A DNA stretch of 64,000 nucleotides from Psychromonas sp. Urea-02u-13 (GTDB lineage: Bacteria > Pseudomonadota > Gammaproteobacteria > Enterobacterales > Psychromonadaceae): assembly GCF_002835995.1 (NCBI RefSeq), contig NZ_PJBZ01000040.1, forward strand, positions 62,001-126,000, in the 5' to 3' direction. The translations under genes and the position numbers were made by a program. This document shows, piece by piece, positions 34,805 to 43,779 of the stretch (position 1 is its first letter; each line of letters opens with the position of its first letter). The notes beneath the pieces are model-generated. The model was given only the letters and a program-made list of their open reading frames with translations. It had not been told where the DNA came from and ran no database searches.

Positions 34805-36280
34805 TTACAAATCCTCTAAAAATGCAAGTAATTCAACACGTTGTTTTTTTGAGAGTTGTAATACTTTCTGTTTACTCTGCTCAGCTTCACCGCCATGCCA
34901 TAAAACGGCTTCTAATAAATTACGTGCTCGTCCATCGTGTAAAAATGTTGCGTTAGGATCAACTGTTTGTGCCAGTCCAATGCCCCACAGTGGTGGAGTG
35001 CGCCATTCATTGGCTTGTGCGAGAAACTCAACGGGAATATCACCTTTCACGGTTTTACTGTTTTTATCAAAATCAGTTAATGCTTCGCCCATATCGTGCA
35101 ATAACATATCCGTGTAAGGGTAAATTTTTTGATTTGATAATTCAGGAAACTCAGCACTTTTCACTGTGGTGTAACTGGCCGTATGACATTGTTGGCAACC
35201 CAGTTCATTAAACAGTTTTTGTCCATTGCGAACCAGTGTGCTGTAGGCATTACGACGTGCTGGAACCGCTAAGTGATTAGTATAAAAAGTGATTTTATTT
35301 AAGACTTTGGTTGATACTTCGAATTTGTAATCAGCATCTGCCATATCGCCATTACCATTTGGTGATTGTTTACAATCTGATTGGTGCTCTAAACAGTTTT
35401 CCTGTTGAAAAAAGTCAGTGGTTAGCCCCATGTCACCCAAAAATGCACCCGCTGTTTGCTGGCGTAATGTCGGTTGTCCTGCTTTCCAGCCGAATCGACC
35501 AAGGGTGACTTGCTGCGCTTTAACAGACCAGACTTTATTGGCTTTACCTGAAATAGCATCGTTATTGCTGTCATTGATATCTTCTTGCGCCAATATCTGT
35601 TTTTCGTCGATTAACGCTAATAATCCGAGTCCGATCATCGGTGGCGCAACACGAGCAGAGAGTACTGTATCGTCATCAATTTCACAGTTAATGCCTTTTA
35701 CATGCCAGATTGGGTCACGCAAAGTGACTTTTTCACCATCTGTAAAGCTAATCTCTTGGTAGCGATAACTGACCGCTTGTGAAGCTTCTTGTTTAATACC
35801 AAAGTTGGCTTCATGTTGTAGTTGCCCACCAATACAGGTATCACCCACATTCGCCTGCAAACCTAATGACATAGCATTTTTTTGTGATTCACTAATATCA
35901 CTTTTAGCTGCACGTAATAACATGGTCGAAAAATCTGTGCCTTGTTGATTATCTAATGCTTCTGACGCGTGACCTCGTCCATCTCGTACATGACAATCTT
36001 GGCAAGCATTGTTATTAAATAACGGGCCTAAACCATCCTGTGAGCTGACAGAGCCGACACTTTGCGCCCAAGGTTCTTCAAAAAATTTATTGCCACCGTT
36101 AAATTTTAAGATACCTTTTACATCTTTTAAGTTGGCAGAATGTGCTGAATAAGCAGAAGCGTGTGTACGTTTGACTGTGGTATCACCGGCAGAAAGGTGT
36201 TGTGCTTTGTCGCTTGCAAAACTGGCTGCAGAGCTAAGCAGTAGGGTAAAAGTTAGTAGTTGGTTTTTCATAAAAATCAC
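34805..36280 (-). CDS. Dihaem cytochrome of the DUF1111 (thiol oxidoreductase-like) family
   Basis: The 491-residue periplasmic protein has a signal peptide (about residues 1-22, ending SFAS). Two haem c sites are visible, CQDCH at residues 93-97 and CQQCH at 362-366, as in the dihaem peroxidase-like DUF1111 family. KFNGGNKFFEEPWAQSVGSV and RTPPLWGIGLAQTVDPNATF, then LHDGRARNLLEAVLWHGGEA, are family landmarks. It follows the imelysin gene in the same direction, with 65 bases and a hairpin between. Together with imelysins this family is known from iron-responsive loci. A periplasmic redox role in iron handling is inferred. ATG at 36271 (MKNQLL) may be the real start. Confidence 0.85.
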   Translation of the reverse strand: MIFMKNQLLTFTLLLSSAASFASDKAQHLSAGDTTVKRTHASAYSAHSANLKDVKGILKFNGGNKFFEEPWAQSVGSVSSQDGLGPLFNNNACQDCHVRDGRGHASEALDNQQGTDFSTMLLRAAKSDISESQKNAMSLGLQANVGDTCIGGQLQHEANFGIKQEASQAVSYRYQEISFTDGEKVTLRDPIWHVKGINCEIDDDTVLSARVAPPMIGLGLLALIDEKQILAQEDINDSNNDAISGKANKVWSVKAQQVTLGRFGWKAGQPTLRQQTAGAFLGDMGLTTDFFQQENCLEHQSDCKQSPNGNGDMADADYKFEVSTKVLNKITFYTNHLAVPARRNAYSTLVRNGQKLFNELGCQQCHTASYTTVKSAEFPELSNQKIYPYTDMLLHDMGEALTDFDKNSKTVKGDIPVEFLAQANEWRTPPLWGIGLAQTVDPNATFLHDGRARNLLEAVLWHGGEAEQSKQKVLQLSKKQRVELLAFLEDL

Positions 36281-36295
36281 TTAAAGGCAGAAAGC

Positions 36296-36320
36296 AAAAA
36301 AGACAGCGTATGCTGTCTTG
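36296..36320 (-). terminator. Weak terminator/attenuator between imelysin and cytochrome genes
   Basis: On the minus strand AAGACAGC and GCTGTCTTTTTT form a 7-8 bp stem with a 4-base loop and a T-run. It lies in the 65-base gap after the imelysin stop, so it would reduce expression of the downstream cytochrome relative to imelysin. Confidence 0.65.
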
Positions 36321-36345
36321 ACTCGTTGGGACTAAGTGTTGAAAC

Positions 36346-37674
36346 CTAGTCGCCAGTACCGCTTAGAGTCAGTGCTTCAATCGACAGTAGTGCTTCTACT
36401 TTGTCAAAGCTACTGCTTAAACTAACCAATTGATAAACTGCATCTAGTGCCGCTTTCTTTTCTGGTGCGCTATCTGCTTGGCCAATGATTTGGTCAAAAC
36501 GAATTGGATTATTTGTTTGTTCACCAGCGTTTAATACTTTGCTCATGTTCTTTTCGATTGCCTGAAATGCGCTATCAAATTCGTTGAACAGTTTTTTATC
36601 TTTCTGGTTGATAAGGTCTGCTAGGCTTGCACCTTGTACGATTTTACCATCAATGCTTTGGTAACCACCGTAAAAGGCATTACGAATACCTTGGAAGTTA
36701 TGGTAGATAGCAATGTGGCTTAAATCGCTGAAACAATCATGCTCTTGCTCAGGATCAACACCTTCTAAACCTTCGTTCATACGAGCTGCTGCTAACTCAT
36801 CAGTGGCCATGCTTTTTAGTGCAAATAACATGTAACGAATGGCGTCATCACTGTTTAAAAAGTTATGTGCCAATGTACCTGCCGTTGTTGCTGCAGGTTC
36901 ATTCCATTCAAGTTTCATTGCTTGTAGATCATCAACTAATAATTCTGTTGAAACGTTTAAGTAGTCACGACGACGATCACAGTTACTTGCGCTACATAGA
37001 CCGCTTTTATCTGTTTGGAAGTCGTTAAAGCTACGCTCACCGGCGCCAGCTTTAGTACCGTTTAAGTCTTGACCCCAAAGTAAAAACTCAATGGCATGAT
37101 AACCGGTTGTTACGTTTGCTTCACCGCCAACACCGTTTTGTTTAACAAGGTATTCAGCTGTAATTTGTTCGCCATTTTTTTGGTTGATGATACCTGCATT
37201 TTTATTACCTTGAACGTAATCAATTGCTTGCTCATCAAGTGGCCATGCGTTTACTTGACCTTCCCAATCATCAACGCTGCCTAATCCACCTTTTTTAGCG
37301 AGGTCTGCATTAATGGTAATATCTGTATCCCAACGCATAATTTCTGATTGTTGGTAAGGTGCGCGTGCTAATTTATACGCTTCTTTTGCACTGTTTAATG
37401 TTGCTTCAGAAGGGCTTGCTAGGAAAGCCTCAATGCTTTTTTGTAATGTTTTTGCTGTCAGGTAAGAGTCGTCATAAGCAGCATAAGCCATAGTGACGTA
37501 ATTCGCTTTTACTTGCTCAATGGTTACATCAGAGGTTGCTACGCCACGGTGTTGTTGATTATCCGCAAACGATGCAATGGCAACGGCACTAGTGAATGAC
37601 AAAGCAGAAGCGAGTGCGATTGATAGTGCTTTTTTGCTAAATGATGAAGTCTTAAAACCAGTTGAGCTGAACAT
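36346..37674 (-). CDS. irpA: Imelysin-family iron-regulated protein (IrpA-like)
   Basis: The 442-residue protein has a long N-terminal export signal (hydrophobic core at about residues 15-35, ending AIA). The imelysin GxHxxE motif is at residues 191-196 (GYHAIEFLLWGQDLNG). Further family landmarks are VNAWPLDEQAIDYVQG near 145, RRDYLNVSTELLVDDL near 237 and FSDLSHIAIYHNFQGIRNAF near 319. Imelysins are periplasmic or outer-membrane proteins linked to iron uptake rather than proven proteases. Two Fur-like boxes lie just upstream (37728-37772), in keeping with iron repression. It is the first gene of an imelysin/DUF1111 cytochrome operon. Confidence 0.88.
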   Translation of the reverse strand: MFSSTGFKTSSFSKKALSIALASALSFTSAVAIASFADNQQHRGVATSDVTIEQVKANYVTMAYAAYDDSYLTAKTLQKSIEAFLASPSEATLNSAKEAYKLARAPYQQSEIMRWDTDITINADLAKKGGLGSVDDWEGQVNAWPLDEQAIDYVQGNKNAGIINQKNGEQITAEYLVKQNGVGGEANVTTGYHAIEFLLWGQDLNGTKAGAGERSFNDFQTDKSGLCSASNCDRRRDYLNVSTELLVDDLQAMKLEWNEPAATTAGTLAHNFLNSDDAIRYMLFALKSMATDELAAARMNEGLEGVDPEQEHDCFSDLSHIAIYHNFQGIRNAFYGGYQSIDGKIVQGASLADLINQKDKKLFNEFDSAFQAIEKNMSKVLNAGEQTNNPIRFDQIIGQADSAPEKKAALDAVYQLVSLSSSFDKVEALLSIEALTLSGTGD

Positions 37675-37727
37675 TAGTAGGGCTTTCCTTATAGGTGCAT
37701 GGGTGTTTATAGCGCTATTTACATTGG

Positions 37728-37772
37728 TATTGATAATTGTTATCTTTGGCGAATGGTAATTACTATCATTTA
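37728..37772. promoter_or_regulatory. Two adjacent Fur-like boxes in the divergent irpA promoter
   Basis: TATTGATAATTGTTATCTTT (about 37728-37747) and AATGGTAATTACTATCATTT (about 37752-37771) both resemble the Fur consensus GATAATGATAATCATTATC. They lie 55-100 bases upstream of irpA and 60-100 bases upstream of the plus-strand hydroxylase-family gene, so both genes could be iron-regulated. Confidence 0.7.
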
Positions 37773-37830
37773 TTAAATCAAGTGTTTTAACAACTATTTT
37801 ACAAAAAAGGAAAGTAAGATCGCATTTTTA

Positions 37831-38700
37831 ATGGACAGTTTATGGTCACCGTTGGTATTTTTATTTGAGCCTCAAAAGCGAATTTATTGGTTATATCTAC
37901 TGTGCAGTGGTTTACTTATTTTGTTATTTCGCCATAAAATAACCTGCAAAAAAATCCCCCTGTGGAGCGCTTCTTATGCCGTTGATTTAGGTTGGTTAGT
38001 GATTAATCAGCTACTGTTAAAATTGTGGATCGTGCCGTTTTTTGCACTGCAAGTGAGTGCTGCATTATGGGTTAATAGCACGCTGATTGATCTGTTTGCA
38101 ACGGGGAATTTATTTAAGTTAAGTGTGCCTGTTTTTACCCTTTTTTTTGCTTTTACTCTCTTTGTTATTGATGATTTTTGTAAATTTATTGTGCATTTTA
38201 GTTTCCACCGCTTACCTTTCCTTTGGCCATTTCATGCCGTTCATCATAGTGCAACCACGCTAACACCTTTAACGCTATATCGACTTCACCCCGTTGAATT
38301 TGTTATTAATAGCCTGCGTAGTTTTTTAGTGGGTGCGGTGGTCAGCGGCCTCTTTGTTTACCTGTTTGCTAATACGGTTTCGGTCTTTACTATCATTGGC
38401 GTTAACCTGTTTGTGTTTATGTTTAATCTTGCCGGTAGTAACTTGCGCCATAGTCCTTTTTACTTGGGATTTGGCCGTTGGGAAAAGTACTTTATTAGCC
38501 CCGCGCAACATCAAATACACCACAGTATTGAATTCAAGCATTTTGATAAAAACTTTGGCAGTGCATTAGCGATTTGGGATCGATGGTTTAACTGTTTATT
38601 ACTCAGTAATAATCAAAGTGTTTCTGGCTTTGGTCTCGATAAAGGTAAAACAAACAGGCAAACACTAAAACAGCAGTGGCGGGGGGTAAGAGGTAAGTAG
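37831..38700 (+). CDS. Sterol desaturase / fatty acid hydroxylase family membrane protein
   Basis: The 289-residue protein has several membrane helices and the eight-histidine di-iron pattern of the family: HFSFHR near residue 125, HAVHHS near 138, HPVEF near 154, and HQIHHSIEFKHFDKN near 228. Members hydroxylate or desaturate sterols, fatty acids or alkylglycerols using oxygen and a non-haem di-iron centre. The substrate here is unknown. It is divergent from irpA and shares the spacer that carries two Fur-like boxes, so iron-dependent expression is plausible for this iron-requiring enzyme. ATG 37831 has AAAGGAAAG about 18 bases upstream, a rather long spacing. Confidence 0.82.
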   Translation: MDSLWSPLVFLFEPQKRIYWLYLLCSGLLILLFRHKITCKKIPLWSASYAVDLGWLVINQLLLKLWIVPFFALQVSAALWVNSTLIDLFATGNLFKLSVPVFTLFFAFTLFVIDDFCKFIVHFSFHRLPFLWPFHAVHHSATTLTPLTLYRLHPVEFVINSLRSFLVGAVVSGLFVYLFANTVSVFTIIGVNLFVFMFNLAGSNLRHSPFYLGFGRWEKYFISPAQHQIHHSIEFKHFDKNFGSALAIWDRWFNCLLLSNNQSVSGFGLDKGKTNRQTLKQQWRGVRGK

Positions 38701-38829
38701 TCTATTAGGTGTTATATGGAAATAATTAATTGCCATTATTGCTATTTATGCTTTTATTAAGTGTTGATATACTTTTTAACAGTTACCAAACACTTATTAA
38801 ACACTAATTTAGCAGCCTAAGGAATTATC

Positions 38830-39357
38830 ATGAAAGTATTAGCATTTGCAGCAAGTAACAGTGAAAAATCAATTAATAAACAGCTAGCAACTTATGCTGC
38901 TAATTTAATAGAGGGCGCTGATGTTGAAGTGCTTGATATTAATGATTATGAAATGCCTATCTTTAGCGATAAACGTGAAGCGCAATTAGGCCAACCTCAG
39001 CAAGCCAAAGACTTTTTTAGTAAAATTGGCGAAGCAGATGCGATTATTATTTCTTTTGCTGAGCATAACGGTTCTTACACAGCAGCCTTTAAAAACTTGT
39101 TCGATTGGACATCACGTATTGATATGAAAGTGTATCAAAACAAACCTGTATTAATGCTAGCAACATCACCTGGCCCCGGTGGTGCATCAAGTGTACTTGC
39201 TGCTGCTTCTGGCTCTGCACCTTACTTTGCTGCAGATGTGAAAAGTACGTTATCTATCCCAAGCTTCTTTGATAATTTTGACGTTGAAGCAGGGAAACTT
39301 ACAAACAGTGAGTTAAATGATCAACTACAAAAAGCCGTTGCGAAGCTTTCATTGTAA
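38830..39357 (+). CDS. NAD(P)H-dependent FMN reductase family protein
   Basis: The 175-residue flavodoxin-like cytoplasmic protein has an N-terminal phosphate loop FAASNSEKSINKQLA (residues 5-19), DYEMPIFSD near 47 and SFAEHNGSYTAAFKNLFDW near 78, which binds the isoalloxazine ring. MLATSPGPGGASSVL near 114 is also typical of the family. These enzymes reduce FMN, quinones or azo compounds with NAD(P)H. AAGGAA lies 9 bases upstream of the ATG. It is followed by a small hairpin (AGCCTCT/AGAGGCT) that has no T-run. Confidence 0.87.
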   Translation: MKVLAFAASNSEKSINKQLATYAANLIEGADVEVLDINDYEMPIFSDKREAQLGQPQQAKDFFSKIGEADAIIISFAEHNGSYTAAFKNLFDWTSRIDMKVYQNKPVLMLATSPGPGGASSVLAAASGSAPYFAADVKSTLSIPSFFDNFDVEAGKLTNSELNDQLQKAVAKLSL

Positions 39358-39433
39358 GCCTCTCAAAATAGAAAGAGGCTGCTACTAAGTTACGACTGCC
39401 TTTATTAAATTCGCGTACGGTTACACGTTGCAA

Positions 39434-39466
39434 CTCGTTCCCACGCTCCGCGTGGTAATGCGTAAC
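39434..39466 (+). repeat. REP-like repeat, left copy
   Basis: CTCGTTCCCACGCTCCGCGT plus GGTAATGCGTAAC is matched in inverted orientation at 39854-39886 with two mismatches in 33 bases. The internal CCACGC/GCGTGG makes each copy itself a hairpin, as in widespread REP-like sequences. Confidence 0.75.
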
Positions 39467-39629
39467 CATGGGAAGAAGCAGATACAAAATAGTTCAACAA
39501 GATGCACCTCATTTTGTCACATTAACGGTATTGCATTGGAGACCCGTTTTTACTCGTGCGCAGACGGTGGATATTATTTTGAATTCGTTGCGGTATTCTT
39601 GAAAATCATCTTCATCTCATCGTTCAAAG

Positions 39630-39730
39630 TAATGCCAATTCCACTAAGTATGTGAACTAAATTTTGCGTAGTAAAAACGGCTTAATTCAAGGCGTCATTT
39701 GATGTAAATGGTTGTTGCCTATTATTTCAA
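39630..39730 (-). repeat. Truncated MITE-like element (same family as 54857-55020)
   Basis: AATGCCAATTCCACTAAG, then AAATTTTGCGTAGTAAAAAC and CAAGGCGT, align with the complement of the complete element at 54857-55020 (AATACCATTCCGCTTAATTA, then AAATTGCGTAGGAAAAATTG and CAAGGCGT). Only the right half, seen in reverse, is preserved. Confidence 0.6.
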
Positions 39731-39853
39731 TAAAAAACGACCACGAAGAAACCAATATCAAAAATTTAATTTGCTCGTTAACCTTCTTTTTCTTCGTGCC
39801 TTCGTGGTTAACTTCTTTTGAATTTATTTAAATGGTGGTGGTTATTTGCGGTA

Positions 39854-39886
39854 GTTATGCATTACCACGCAGAGCGTGGGAACGAG
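39854..39886 (-). repeat. REP-like repeat, right copy
   Basis: GTTATGCATTACCACGCAGA plus GCGTGGGAACGAG is the inverted partner of 39434-39466. The pair encloses about 390 bases. Confidence 0.75.
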
Positions 39887-39922
39887 ATATAGATAGAGGC
39901 GGCTACTAAGTTGTAGACGCTT

Positions 39923-40465
39923 TTATTCAAACTCTCGCTTCATCTGCCAGTCTGCAAGTTCAACTAAGACTAATAATGCGCCGTGTCCACCAAACTCAAG
40001 TGGGGCTTGATGAAAGGCTAAAATATCTGGGTGCTGTGCGAGCCACAGGGGCACCTGTTTTTTAAGTACATAAGTACCAACGCCGTGTAATACGCTACAG
40101 CAATATAATCCCTCTTTTTTACAACACGAAATTAAAGCGCCGAGTTCACGTTTTGCTTCTACCTGTGTTAAACCATGTAGATCAAGAATGATTTCCGGTG
40201 CAAAATCACCACGACGTAGTTGTTTAAGCAGGTACTTCTGAGCATCATCACGTTTGTAGCGCACTGGGCCATCTTCATTTAGGTGCGGTTCAAAGCCATC
40301 GGAGAAATGATCTGTTTCGAAATTAGCAGCCGCTTTTTCTTGAATAACCTGCTTTTTCTTGATGTTTTTAGGTGGCAGTTTTATGGTATCCTGCGTTAAC
40401 TTTTTAATACCTGAAAATTCTGCGCTAAATAGCGAAAAATCATCATTACTGTTTTTATCTGTCAT
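39923..40465 (-). CDS. smrB: Ribosome rescue endonuclease SmrB
   Basis: The 180-residue protein has the SmrB (YfcN) layout. A charged N-terminal extension (DDFSLFSAEFSGIKKLTQDT) is followed by YKRDDAQKYLLKQLRRGDFA and then the Smr domain, with LDLHGLTQVEAK (residues about 95-106) and the second motif LHGVGTYVLKKQVPLWLAQ (the catalytic-site HGxG). SmrB cleaves mRNA between collided ribosomes and so helps recycle stalled translation. It is divergent from prmB with about 50 bases between, as in related genomes. Its 3' end falls in one arm of the direct repeat described at 39358-39922. Confidence 0.92.
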   Translation of the reverse strand: MTDKNSNDDFSLFSAEFSGIKKLTQDTIKLPPKNIKKKQVIQEKAAANFETDHFSDGFEPHLNEDGPVRYKRDDAQKYLLKQLRRGDFAPEIILDLHGLTQVEAKRELGALISCCKKEGLYCCSVLHGVGTYVLKKQVPLWLAQHPDILAFHQAPLEFGGHGALLVLVELADWQMKREFE

Positions 40466-40519
40466 GGTTTTTCCAACTCTCTATTTTGTAAACGCAGTTT
40501 AACGTAGTTGGAGAAAAAA

Positions 40520-41431
40520 TTGGAATCGAATTTTCGTGAAGAAGCAGTATCAGAGCTGCTTACTATTCAAGACATGTTGCGTTTTGCGACCACTCAGTTT
40601 AACCAAGCCGGACTTTTTTACGGCCACGGCGCAGACAATGCACTAGACGATGCACTGCAACTTATTTTACCTTCGTTAAGCTTACCGTTACACGGTGGCA
40701 CGGAGATGTTAACAGCACGTTTATTACGTAGTGAACGTGAAATGCTGGTGGATTTAATTGCTAAACGTATTGAACTACGTATTCCTGTGGCTTATTTAAC
40801 TAACACGGCTTGGTTTGCAGGCCTTGAGTTTTATGTTGATGAGCGCACGCTTGTGCCACGCTCACCTTTTGCTGAGCTAATTAACGATGGTTTTAAACCT
40901 TGGTTAACAACGCAACCTGAGCGTATTTTAGATCTTTGTACCGGCAGTGGTTGTATTGCCATCGCTTGTGCTTATGCGTTCCCGGATGCTTATGTAGATG
41001 CAGTTGATATCTCAGATGATGCATTAGAAGTGGCAGACATCAATATTCAAGGACATGGCCTAGAGCAACAAGTGATTCCGATGGAATCAGACCTGTTTTC
41101 TGGTATCGAAAATGAGAAGTATGATCTGATCGTGTCAAATCCTCCTTATGTTGATGAAGAAGATATGGCAAACTTACCAGAAGAGTTCAGACATGAGCCG
41201 GAGTTAGGCTTAGCTTGTGGCTTTGATGGGTTAGATTTAGTCCGTAAGATGCTCAATCAAGCGGCCGGTATGTTAAACGAAAATGGCTTGTTATTTGTTG
41301 AAGTAGGAAACTCACAGGTACATTTACAAGAAAGCTACCCTGAAATCCCATTTGAGTGGATCGAATTTAAATCAGGTGGTCACGGCGTATTTGTGCTGAC
41401 TAAAGCACAACTGGATAATATTAGCATTTAA
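40520..41431 (+). CDS. prmB: Ribosomal protein L3 N5-glutamine methyltransferase
   Basis: This SAM-dependent enzyme methylates a glutamine in ribosomal protein L3. The 303-residue protein shows the PrmB/PrmC signatures: [20 protein letters not shown] and [11 protein letters not shown], the SAM-binding [20 protein letters not shown] near residue 140, and the catalytic NPPY near 210 ([13 protein letters not shown]). I place the start at TTG 40520, because GGAG is 8 bases upstream and [20 protein letters not shown] aligns without gaps with the E. coli start. An in-frame TTG at 40508 would include the Shine-Dalgarno sequence in the protein. It precedes aroC by 102 bases, probably in one unit. Confidence 0.92.
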   Translation: MESNFREEAVSELLTIQDMLRFATTQFNQAGLFYGHGADNALDDALQLILPSLSLPLHGGTEMLTARLLRSEREMLVDLIAKRIELRIPVAYLTNTAWFAGLEFYVDERTLVPRSPFAELINDGFKPWLTTQPERILDLCTGSGCIAIACAYAFPDAYVDAVDISDDALEVADINIQGHGLEQQVIPMESDLFSGIENEKYDLIVSNPPYVDEEDMANLPEEFRHEPELGLACGFDGLDLVRKMLNQAAGMLNENGLLFVEVGNSQVHLQESYPEIPFEWIEFKSGGHGVFVLTKAQLDNISI

Positions 41432-41533
41432 GGTGTTAATGACGGCTTAACATCACGGCATGTAAATCATGTCGTCGGTTGAAGTTTATGCCGTCATCTA
41501 ACAAACAGTTAATTAGATAGTAGGGATAAGACA

Positions 41534-42622
41534 ATGGCAGGAAGTAGTATTGGTCAACTTTTTAAAGTGACTACATTTGGAGAGAGCCACGGCGTTGCAT
41601 TAGGTTGTATTGTTGATGGTATTCCACCAGGGTTAGAAATTTGTGAAGCAGATTTACAACATGATTTAGACCGTCGTCGTCCGGGGCAATCTCGTTATAC
41701 AACGATGCGCCAAGAGGGTGATCAGGTAAAAATTCTTTCTGGTGTCTTTGAAGGTAAAACAACCGGTTGTAGTATTGGCCTGTTGATTGAAAATACCGAT
41801 CAGCGTTCAAAAGATTACTCTGAAATTAAAGACTTATTCCGTCCTGGTCATGCTGATTACACTTACCATCAGAAATTTGGACACCGTGATTACCGTGGTG
41901 GTGGCCGTTCTTCTGCGCGTGAAACTGCAATGCGTGTGGCGGCGGGTGCGATTGCGAAAAAATACCTGAAAGAGTTATTAGGTGTTGAAATTCGTGGTTA
42001 TTTAAGCCAATTAGGTGATATTACACCTGATGTGATTGATTGGAACGAAGTGGAAAATAATCCATTCTTCTTCCCGGATACCAGTAAAATCCCTGCACTT
42101 GAAGATTACATGAAAGCGTTAATCAAAGAGGGTAACTCTGTGGGTGCTAAAGTAACGGTTGTTGCTCAAGGTATTCCAGTGGGTCTTGGCGAGCCGGTTT
42201 TTGATCGCTTAGATGCAGAACTTGCACACTCATTAATGAGCATTAATGCCGTTAAAGGTGTTGAATTTGGTGATGGTTTTGCGGTTGCGAATCAAAAAGG
42301 CACAGAGCACCGTGATGAGATGACACCTGAAGGCTTTTTATCAAATCATGCGGGTGGTGTGTTAGGTGGTATTTCAACGGGGCAAGATATTATTGCTTCG
42401 ATTGCACTAAAACCAACCTCGAGCTTAACGATTCCCGGTCGTACTATTACTGTTGATGGCGAAGCGACAGAGATGATCACTAAAGGTCGTCATGATCCAT
42501 GTGTGGGTATCCGCGCTGTGCCAATCGCTGAAGCGCAAATGGCGATCACGTTACTTGACCACCTGTTACGTCATCGTGCACAAAACATGCACGTTGTAAC
42601 GAATACACCAAAGATTACATAA
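41534..42622 (+). CDS. aroC: Chorismate synthase
   Basis: This enzyme converts 5-enolpyruvylshikimate-3-phosphate to chorismate with reduced FMN, the last common step of aromatic synthesis. The 362-residue length is normal. All three chorismate synthase signatures can be read: [18 protein letters not shown] near residue 14, [20 protein letters not shown] near 114, and [19 protein letters not shown] near 318. ATG 41534 follows a weakly purine-rich TAGGGATAAGACA. It is downstream of prmB as in many gammaproteobacteria. Confidence 0.97.
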   Translation: MAGSSIGQLFKVTTFGESHGVALGCIVDGIPPGLEICEADLQHDLDRRRPGQSRYTTMRQEGDQVKILSGVFEGKTTGCSIGLLIENTDQRSKDYSEIKDLFRPGHADYTYHQKFGHRDYRGGGRSSARETAMRVAAGAIAKKYLKELLGVEIRGYLSQLGDITPDVIDWNEVENNPFFFPDTSKIPALEDYMKALIKEGNSVGAKVTVVAQGIPVGLGEPVFDRLDAELAHSLMSINAVKGVEFGDGFAVANQKGTEHRDEMTPEGFLSNHAGGVLGGISTGQDIIASIALKPTSSLTIPGRTITVDGEATEMITKGRHDPCVGIRAVPIAEAQMAITLLDHLLRHRAQNMHVVTNTPKIT

Positions 42623-42645
42623 ATCTAATCAAGTGTGGATAAATA

Positions 42646-42674
42646 AAAGGTAGCGAACAAGGCTACCTTTTTTA
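42646..42674 (+). terminator. Intrinsic terminator of aroC
   Basis: AAAAGGTAGC and GCTACCTTTTTT pair perfectly around GAACAAG, 24 bases beyond the aroC stop. Confidence 0.9.
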
Positions 42675-42742
42675 TATCTAAAATTTGGGCTTGAAGGCTT
42701 GAAATCCTTGTGCATTCTCGCCTTACTGCTGAACTATCTTGC

Positions 42743-42780
42743 ACTGATAGCTGATAGCTGATAGCTATCGACTGACAGCT
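42743..42780. repeat. GATAGCT microrepeat cluster
   Basis: ACTGATAGCTGATAGCTGATAGCT is a triple tandem 7-mer (seen from 42745; core unit GATAGCT), followed by ATCGACTGACAGCT. Related AGCT/GATAGCTG blocks lie at 60829-60859 and 60992-61010. It sits between the convergent aroC and LysR genes. Confidence 0.65.
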
Positions 42781-42784
42781 TCTT

Positions 42785-43675
42785 TTAGAAAGGTAATTGC
42801 CATTTTTTACTAAAATCGATGAAGGTTTTAAGTAATGGACTTTGGTAACGGTCTTTATGCCAAATTAACCAGTAGTCTCGGTGCATATCCATATTCAACG
42901 TTAATTGTATTAAACGTTTATCTGCTAGCGCATGACGGGCGGCTACTTTTGAAATACAGGCAATGCCTAATCCTGCACTGGTACTGTTAATAATCGCTTC
43001 GGTACTTTTAAGCTCTAACGATATTTGATAATCACTGAGTTTTCGGCCTATTTGATTTAGAAAAAAGGTACGGCTTCCGGATCCTGTCTCACGTAAAATC
43101 CACTGTTGATCTTCTAAATCTTCAATATTTAAATACTTTTTAAGGCTGAGGGGGTGATCCTTGCCGCAAACAACAACCATCTCATCTTTCAACCACTTAG
43201 TAGACTCAAGTTGGCTATCAAAAAGGTTGGCTTCAACTAAACCAATATCTAATTCATAGTCTTTTATTTGCTCGCTGATAGTCTGGCTGTTATCAATTAA
43301 TAAAGATTGATTTTGATGTTGAAACTGTTTTCTAAAGTCTGCTAGCATCAAGGGTAATAAGTGATTACCTACGGTATTACTCGCACCAATACGTAATTTC
43401 CCATTGAGCTGGTTAGCGTCGCTAAAAAGCGTGCTAATGAGTTTACTGCGCTCAATTTGTTCATCGGCAAGTGGTAACAGTTGTTTACCAAGGTCGTTAA
43501 TGAAAAGGCGATTATTTTTACGTTCAAAGAGTGGCTGTCCGAGCTGTTTTTCCAGTTCACTTAAACTCATACTGACAGCAGGTTTAGTTAAAAATAGTTT
43601 TTCAGCTGCCGCTGTGATGGTTTTTTCTTGGGTAATACAAATGAATACCCGTAATTGTTTGAGTGTAATGTTCAT
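42785..43675 (-). CDS. LysR-family regulator next to a TDT transporter
   Basis: The 296-residue protein has the LysR HTH at the N-terminus (LKQLRVFICITQEKTITAAA, KLFLTKPAVSMSLSELEKQL, residues 5-45) and a periplasmic-binding-like effector domain (KLRIGASNTVGNHLLPLMLA near 92, ETGSGSRTFFLNQIG near 202). The sequence style is that of the CysB/YeiE-like branch, with a RETGSGSR loop often seen in sulfur- or anion-responsive members. It is divergent from the TDT-family transporter at 43780 with a 104-base spacer and is its probable regulator. Confidence 0.85.
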   Translation of the reverse strand: MNITLKQLRVFICITQEKTITAAAEKLFLTKPAVSMSLSELEKQLGQPLFERKNNRLFINDLGKQLLPLADEQIERSKLISTLFSDANQLNGKLRIGASNTVGNHLLPLMLADFRKQFQHQNQSLLIDNSQTISEQIKDYELDIGLVEANLFDSQLESTKWLKDEMVVVCGKDHPLSLKKYLNIEDLEDQQWILRETGSGSRTFFLNQIGRKLSDYQISLELKSTEAIINSTSAGLGIACISKVAARHALADKRLIQLTLNMDMHRDYWLIWHKDRYQSPLLKTFIDFSKKWQLPF

Positions 43676-43779
43676 TGTTTGCTCATGTTCATTATTTGTT
43701 AACGTTAAGTTAAATAATTTAAACTGTTTTTAACATGTTGTGGCGAATATAATAGGCTGTATTCACTAAGGGGGCAATT

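Larger units (their letters stand above)
39358..39922. other. Intergenic mosaic of repeats between FMN reductase and smrB
   Basis: No gene is present. The block has three layers. A 36-base imperfect direct repeat occurs at 39374-39409 and 39895-39931. A 33-base inverted repeat occurs at 39434-39466 and 39854-39886. In the middle lie a truncated MITE-like copy (39630-39730) and a CTTCGTG-rich stretch at about 39735-39825, similar to 60930-60980. Confidence 0.6.
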
